A stretch of DNA of 39,136 nt, taken from assembly GCA_024275415.1 (NCBI GenBank), contig JAJRZD010000089.1, positions 1 through 39,136 on the forward strand, in the 5' to 3' direction. Origin of the DNA: an archaeon (GTDB lineage Archaea > Asgardarchaeota > Thorarchaeia > Thorarchaeales > Thorarchaeaceae). The notes below the pieces were generated by a model, which did not search any database, was not told the origin of the DNA, and was given only the letters and a program-made list of their open reading frames with translations. This document shows positions 35,312-39,136 of the stretch, piece after piece. Position numbers and translations under genes: made by a program. Positions within the stretch are counted from its first letter, which is position 1; every line of letters starts with the position of its first letter.

Positions 35312-35779
35312 TCAGCCGTCCCTTCCTGCTTGGTTGATCAACATGGCTATCTGTCCTCCATGATGGATTGCATGATAGCCTGCAACGATTCGCAGGATGG
35401 TTTCGACCGAGCCTTCACGCAATTTGGCCGGAGGCGGTAATGTTGACCACCTGTCCAATGATTTCTCACTCATCTTGTAGAGCATTTCTTTGAAAATGCG
35501 ATAACTGTGACGGATTGTTGCCTCTATCCCAGTCTCATTAGTGCTCTGTTTAGTGCTTTCTATCTCAATTCCGAGTTCCTCAGCAATATGAGCACATACT
35601 GCACCCAATGCCCAAGCCACATGGTCTGCAATTTCGTTTGCTGACCTTGAATCTTCTGATATCTTCCAATCCATCAGATTTGATTCTTCCACCAATTGGG
35701 ACAGGAGCCAGTTCCGTGCTGCAAGTCCTAGCCTCAAGAGACTTCCTCTTCTACCTGTAAGCTTCTTATCCACCTTCAT
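35312..35779 (-). CDS. DinB-like four-helix-bundle protein
   Basis: 155 residues, helical. Conserved His positions in IADHVAWALG (about 52) and YHAIHHGGQI (about 136-145) are the metal ligands of DinB/YfiT-type bundles. Members act as thiol-dependent transferases or have unknown roles. Start is ATG 35779, with AAGGA just upstream; a TTG 15 bases further upstream is the alternative. It sits 51 bases after the methyltransferase on the same strand and may be co-transcribed. Function unassigned. Confidence 0.7.
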   Translation of the reverse strand: MKVDKKLTGRRGSLLRLGLAARNWLLSQLVEESNLMDWKISEDSRSANEIADHVAWALGAVCAHIAEELGIEIESTKQSTNETGIEATIRHSYRIFKEMLYKMSEKSLDRWSTLPPPAKLREGSVETILRIVAGYHAIHHGGQIAMLINQAGRDG

Positions 35780-35830
35780 TGTCCTTCTCACCAATCTATC
35801 ATTTCTTTGACACCACTGTACAAAGGAACT

Positions 35831-36865
35831 TCAAAGTCTTAAGAGTTCATAGGAATCGCATCCGATTTCTGCCAATCTTTGCTGGGTCATCCCGATTGCA
35901 GTATCGGAGATATCACAGAGGATCCATCTGCGGTTCGCTTGATGTGCAGCAACGGCGAGTGTACCAGACCCTCCAAAGAAATCCGCAACAATATCACCTT
36001 TAGAAGACGCAGCCTTAATGACCCGATCGAGCAGTGTCACCGGTTTTTGAGTGATGAATCCCGCATACTCTTTTGATGATCCCTGAATCGGGGGGATATC
36101 AAACCAAAGATCCGAAACAGGTATCCCCCGCACATCTTTCAGGTATTGTTTCTTGGAGTAGCGCCCATTCTTGCTCGTGTAAATCAAGCCTTGATCCCAC
36201 CACTCATCCAGTTTCTTTCTGCTGTAAAGGTAAGGTGCGTCACGTCCTTTCCATTCGAACCGTCTTCGACCCTGAGTCTTTTGGATTACCTGTGCTTCGA
36301 TCTCTATCAGGCGGAATCTGCCTTTCTCATCCTGATAGCTATATGGCTTCATGGCTTTTCGGTCGATTGGTCTGTATACTGGATTCAATTCAAAGGATGA
36401 ACTGTCTTTCGCATAGAGCAGTATCACATCATGCTGGCTCCCAAACCCTCTGCTCTGCACCTTTGGACTGTTCGTCCTCTTCCAGATTATTTCGTTCACG
36501 AAATTATGGTATCCATAGATGGCATCAAGCATGACTTTGACGTAGTGAGAAACATGATAGTCTAGGTGTATCCATACACTTCCATTATTCGACAGCAGGC
36601 TCTTGCATTTTTCTAGTCTATCTTTCATGAACCGTAGGTACTCTTCTAGACCTCCTTCCCACCTATCACTATAGGAATGCTCGTCTGTCACCATCGAGGC
36701 GTGTCTGTCGGAAGATTGTCCTTTCCTCTTTATAGTGTAATCTGTGTTCGAGAAGAATGGCGGATCCATGTAGATTAAACGGACTTGCTCACGCAATGTT
36801 TCTGTAACATGATCTATCGCATCGGTGCAATCGCCGTGGATGAGTAGGTTTCGCCAAGAATTCAA
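35831..36865 (-). CDS. Orphan beta-class DNA methyltransferase (N4-cytosine or N6-adenine)
   Basis: 344 residues. Motif IV DPPF (34-37) comes first and motif I FGGSG (297-301), with the SAM-binding region, comes last. This circular order is the beta class of amino-methyltransferases. The part between (about 90-260) contains the target-recognition region. No restriction or specificity gene is nearby, so it is an orphan that may regulate or mark DNA, although a diverged type III Mod is an alternative. Start is TTG 36865 behind GAGGAG. Upstream lies a perfect palindrome that overlaps its predicted TATA box. Confidence 0.85.
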   Translation of the reverse strand: MNSWRNLLIHGDCTDAIDHVTETLREQVRLIYMDPPFFSNTDYTIKRKGQSSDRHASMVTDEHSYSDRWEGGLEEYLRFMKDRLEKCKSLLSNNGSVWIHLDYHVSHYVKVMLDAIYGYHNFVNEIIWKRTNSPKVQSRGFGSQHDVILLYAKDSSSFELNPVYRPIDRKAMKPYSYQDEKGRFRLIEIEAQVIQKTQGRRRFEWKGRDAPYLYSRKKLDEWWDQGLIYTSKNGRYSKKQYLKDVRGIPVSDLWFDIPPIQGSSKEYAGFITQKPVTLLDRVIKAASSKGDIVADFFGGSGTLAVAAHQANRRWILCDISDTAIGMTQQRLAEIGCDSYELLRL

Positions 36866-36913
36866 TGTCGCTCCTCATCCCTATGTTGTTTCTTCCTTTT
36901 GAGTCTTGATAAA

Positions 36914-36937
36914 TTCCGACATTGATATTAGTCGGAA
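36914..36937. promoter_or_regulatory. Palindromic operator-like site between the methyltransferase and flippase genes
   Basis: TTCCGAC (36914-36920) and GTCGGAA (36931-36937) are perfect 7-bp inverted arms with a 10-base AT-rich spacer. On the minus strand, AATTTATCAAG overlaps one arm and could be the methyltransferase TATA box. The site lies 39 bases before the flippase ATG, so one protein could control both genes. Confidence 0.5.
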
Positions 36938-36976
36938 GTACTTCAGTCATTTTCGATTAGGGAGGCCTTCTGTAGC

Positions 36977-39136
36977 ATGGATAGTTCCCGAACTCTTTTG
37001 ACGACCATGATCGTATCACTTCTCCTTTTCCCTGGGGTTATCGTAGGTCTTGTTGTTGCTGGACCCCTTACTCCTGCACAGGCACCAACCACCACGACCG
37101 TTGCCGTGGTCGGTGCTGAGAACGCACCTGCGGTCATTGATGCTCTAGGATTAGATCAGGATTCTATCCATATCTCTACCTATCCATCTATCGCGATGGC
37201 TCTCTCGAACGATGTAGATGTCCTACTCCTCATAGACTCACCCATCAGTCTTGCAGACTTTGGTTTCCTGAATGGACATTTAGTGAACGGTGGTGGAATC
37301 TTCATCCTGCCTGGCCCTGCCATGATCGAAGATGGCACTGGTTTCAAATTTCTGAACATCACCACTTCTGACGCATTACTTGCCAGTAAGCCTGATGCTG
37401 CTATTGTGACACGGATGATAGACACCACTCACCCGATAATGAGTTTTGATTGGTCTTCCGCGCCCACCGCTGAGCGCATCACAGTCCTCCCTGACCTATC
37501 TCCTTCAAGCACAGTCCTCCTTGCCAATGATACAGGGTTCGGCACTGGAGGCGCGCCATTACTTGTTCATACTCGGTCTAGGTCAGGTAACATCCTTGTG
37601 TACACGCCTTGGCTGACGTATAATTCATCTGCGGACTCGTCCCAGACGAACTACGAGTTGGTTCTTTGGCCATATTTCAATTATTTCCTCTATTCATCGT
37701 GTGTCTACCTCTCTAATCAATCCCCCCTTACCTATGCCGAGTGGAGCTATTCCCCCGTGCCTCATCTCGAACAGCAGCTCATCATCGGTGTAATGGTCGC
37801 CATCATCGGCATCGTTACATTCTCATCTTATCGGAGCATGAAGAAGCGCTCTCTCAAAGAGAAGGAGATTCTCTCAGAGATTGAACGTGCAGAGTTGCTC
37901 GTCGAAGTGACAGAAGAGATTGATGAATGGGAGGAGATAGGGATGCATAGGCAGATTGGTGGCTTCCTCATCCAGCTGTTCATCACCCTGCTTCTTGTCA
38001 TCCCACGTGTTGTCCTTACCATCATGATATACCCTCGTTTCATCATGCCTTTCCCGATGGCCGCAGGATGGTACTCTTTCAGCGTGAATCTCTTTCTCGG
38101 ACTATGGACGCTCTTCGATCTCGGCACGAGTGTTGCACTGGCAAAGTACTTTGCTGAATATAGGGTTGATCAACCTGAAGAGGCTGTGAAATACGCTCAG
38201 ATATTCGTGTGGTTCCAGTGTATCACAGGGGTTGTCCAGATAACCATAGTAGCCTTTCTAGGTTCAATCATTTTTCCCCACACCTACCTTGCCCATCTAT
38301 CATATGTCTTCATAGCTCACTCACTGTTTCAGTTCCCAGGATTCACGTTGCTATTCATCCATGTCTTTAGAGGCATGAACCGGATTGACTATCAGCAACT
38401 GACGAACATCCTCAAGTATGTCGTGTTCGATGCTCTGGCTCCTTATATCCTGATTCTTGTTTTCCGATGGTGGGGTGCTCAGAACCCAATCTTCGGCGAA
38501 GCTCTTGGTGGCGCGATTGGGCAGGCTATAGGAACCTACCTGTCGGAGTGGCTTGTGTTCGGTGTATCCATCTGGCTCTTCAAGAAGCTGGGGTTCAACG
38601 TGTCCACACTGTTCAGGATCGACTTTGACCGGAAACAGGTCATGAAGGCGTTGAAGTTCGGAGCAAAATGGACGGTTGGTGCTGCGACCGTACCACTGGT
38701 ATGGTTCTATCAGATGCTCATTGTCAGCACGAACCTGCTGAACTGGTCAGCTCTCCAAGGGCAGTACCAACTGGCATGGGATCTTGCTATCATGGTGTCG
38801 GTCGTGGGTCTATTCATGGAAAGCATGCTGGGGGGCATCTCAGAGTCATACTCTCATGGCAAGAAGAATCTCACCGAACTCTATACCGCTCAAGGCCTGA
38901 AATACGGTGCATTCTTTGTCTTCTGGTTCATCTCTGTCCTAGCTGCCACGGGTGCGAGAGCAATCCTTGGCGCAGCGGGTCAGGACTGGGCATACGCTGC
39001 TGAACTCCTCCAGTTCTTCCTACTGTTCCAGCTGCTGGGCTTCTTTAGCTGGCTTGGTGATTGGATGTTCGCGGGTGCTGAACGAACTGGACTTGCTGCC
39101 GCTGTATGGATACTTGAACAGGCATCTCGGGCGATT
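36977..39136 (+). CDS. Polysaccharide-flippase-like membrane protein with an N-terminal extracellular domain (cut by window edge)
   Basis: The frame from ATG 36977 stays open for 720 codons and leaves the window. Residues 8-32 are a membrane or signal segment. Residues about 40-265 are an extracellular domain with the order of a class I glutamine-amidotransferase/ThuA-like fold (DVDVLLLIDSP, GGGIFILPGPAM, HPIMSFDWSS, SGNILVYTPWL); no catalytic Cys is evident. A second membrane segment (267-285) is followed by a Glu/Lys-rich coiled coil (286-325). From about 330 the protein resembles MOP-family lipid-linked oligosaccharide flippases (Wzx-like), with SVNLFLGLWTLFDLGTSVALAKYF as the family hallmark. 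Its role may be in glycan or surface polymer export. ATG is preceded by GGGAGG. The C-terminal flippase end is missing. Confidence 0.75.
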   Translation, partial: MDSSRTLLTTMIVSLLLFPGVIVGLVVAGPLTPAQAPTTTTVAVVGAENAPAVIDALGLDQDSIHISTYPSIAMALSNDVDVLLLIDSPISLADFGFLNGHLVNGGGIFILPGPAMIEDGTGFKFLNITTSDALLASKPDAAIVTRMIDTTHPIMSFDWSSAPTAERITVLPDLSPSSTVLLANDTGFGTGGAPLLVHTRSRSGNILVYTPWLTYNSSADSSQTNYELVLWPYFNYFLYSSCVYLSNQSPLTYAEWSYSPVPHLEQQLIIGVMVAIIGIVTFSSYRSMKKRSLKEKEILSEIERAELLVEVTEEIDEWEEIGMHRQIGGFLIQLFITLLLVIPRVVLTIMIYPRFIMPFPMAAGWYSFSVNLFLGLWTLFDLGTSVALAKYFAEYRVDQPEEAVKYAQIFVWFQCITGVVQITIVAFLGSIIFPHTYLAHLSYVFIAHSLFQFPGFTLLFIHVFRGMNRIDYQQLTNILKYVVFDALAPYILILVFRWWGAQNPIFGEALGGAIGQAIGTYLSEWLVFGVSIWLFKKLGFNVSTLFRIDFDRKQVMKALKFGAKWTVGAATVPLVWFYQMLIVSTNLLNWSALQGQYQLAWDLAIMVSVVGLFMESMLGGISESYSHGKKNLTELYTAQGLKYGAFFVFWFISVLAATGARAILGAAGQDWAYAAELLQFFLLFQLLGFFSWLGDWMFAGAERTGLAAAVWILEQASRAI

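Overview
The window is chromosomal DNA of an archaeon. The evidence is a thermosome subunit with a GGM-rich tail, a thiolase/HMG-CoA synthase/DUF35 mevalonate operon, CoA synthesis through a GTP-dependent dephospho-CoA kinase, ferredoxin-dependent 2-oxoacid oxidation, and TATA-like boxes about 26 bases upstream of several starts. Starts mix ATG, GTG and TTG with clear Shine-Dalgarno sites. Gene content and density would fit an Asgard lineage such as Thorarchaeia, but that placement is an inference. I see no rRNA, tRNA, CRISPR array, transposase or phage gene.

Region by region: 1-3.5 kb (minus) holds an SMC ATPase, cut by the window edge, behind a AAA+ protein whose catalytic motifs are lost. 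3.6-7.1 kb (plus) is a MoxR ATPase and VWA-protein pair; the ATPase carries a Cys cluster and the VWA protein an HExxH motif. 7.1-11 kb is nfnAB followed by the NAD(P)HX repair enzyme nnr. 11-12 kb is a fused PPAT/dephospho-CoA kinase. 12-15 kb is an AT-richer ABC-2 export cassette with a decayed copy of its third gene. 15-18.4 kb has a metallophosphoesterase converging on the HMG-CoA synthase/thiolase/DUF35 operon. 18.7-25.9 kb holds a ubiquitin-fold sulfur-carrier-like protein, an AsnB-like protein without the glutaminase cysteine, an AbrB-like regulator, an unrecognised 528-residue protein, a surface alpha/alpha-toroid protein, a thioredoxin reductase broken by one in-frame stop, and a P-loop protein. 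26-27.7 kb is the thermosome with a repeat-rich upstream region. 28-35.3 kb is a V4R-like protein, then korAB, fumC and sdhAB/frdAB (C4-dicarboxylate metabolism). 35.3-39.1 kb is a DinB-like protein, an orphan DNA methyltransferase and a flippase fused to an extracellular domain.

Common threads: the central-metabolism genes link ferredoxin, NAD(P)H, CoA and mevalonate metabolism. korAB, fumC and sdhAB/frdAB cover the 2-oxoglutarate/succinyl-CoA, fumarate/malate and succinate/fumarate steps, with no membrane anchor gene nearby. Several proteins keep a fold but lack the expected catalytic residue (the AAA+ beside SMC, the AsnB-like glutaminase domain), which suggests non-canonical roles. The best leads for something undescribed are the SMC/pseudo-AAA+ pair, the Cys-cluster MoxR/HExxH-VWA pair, and the AsnB-like/ubiquitin-like neighbourhood.
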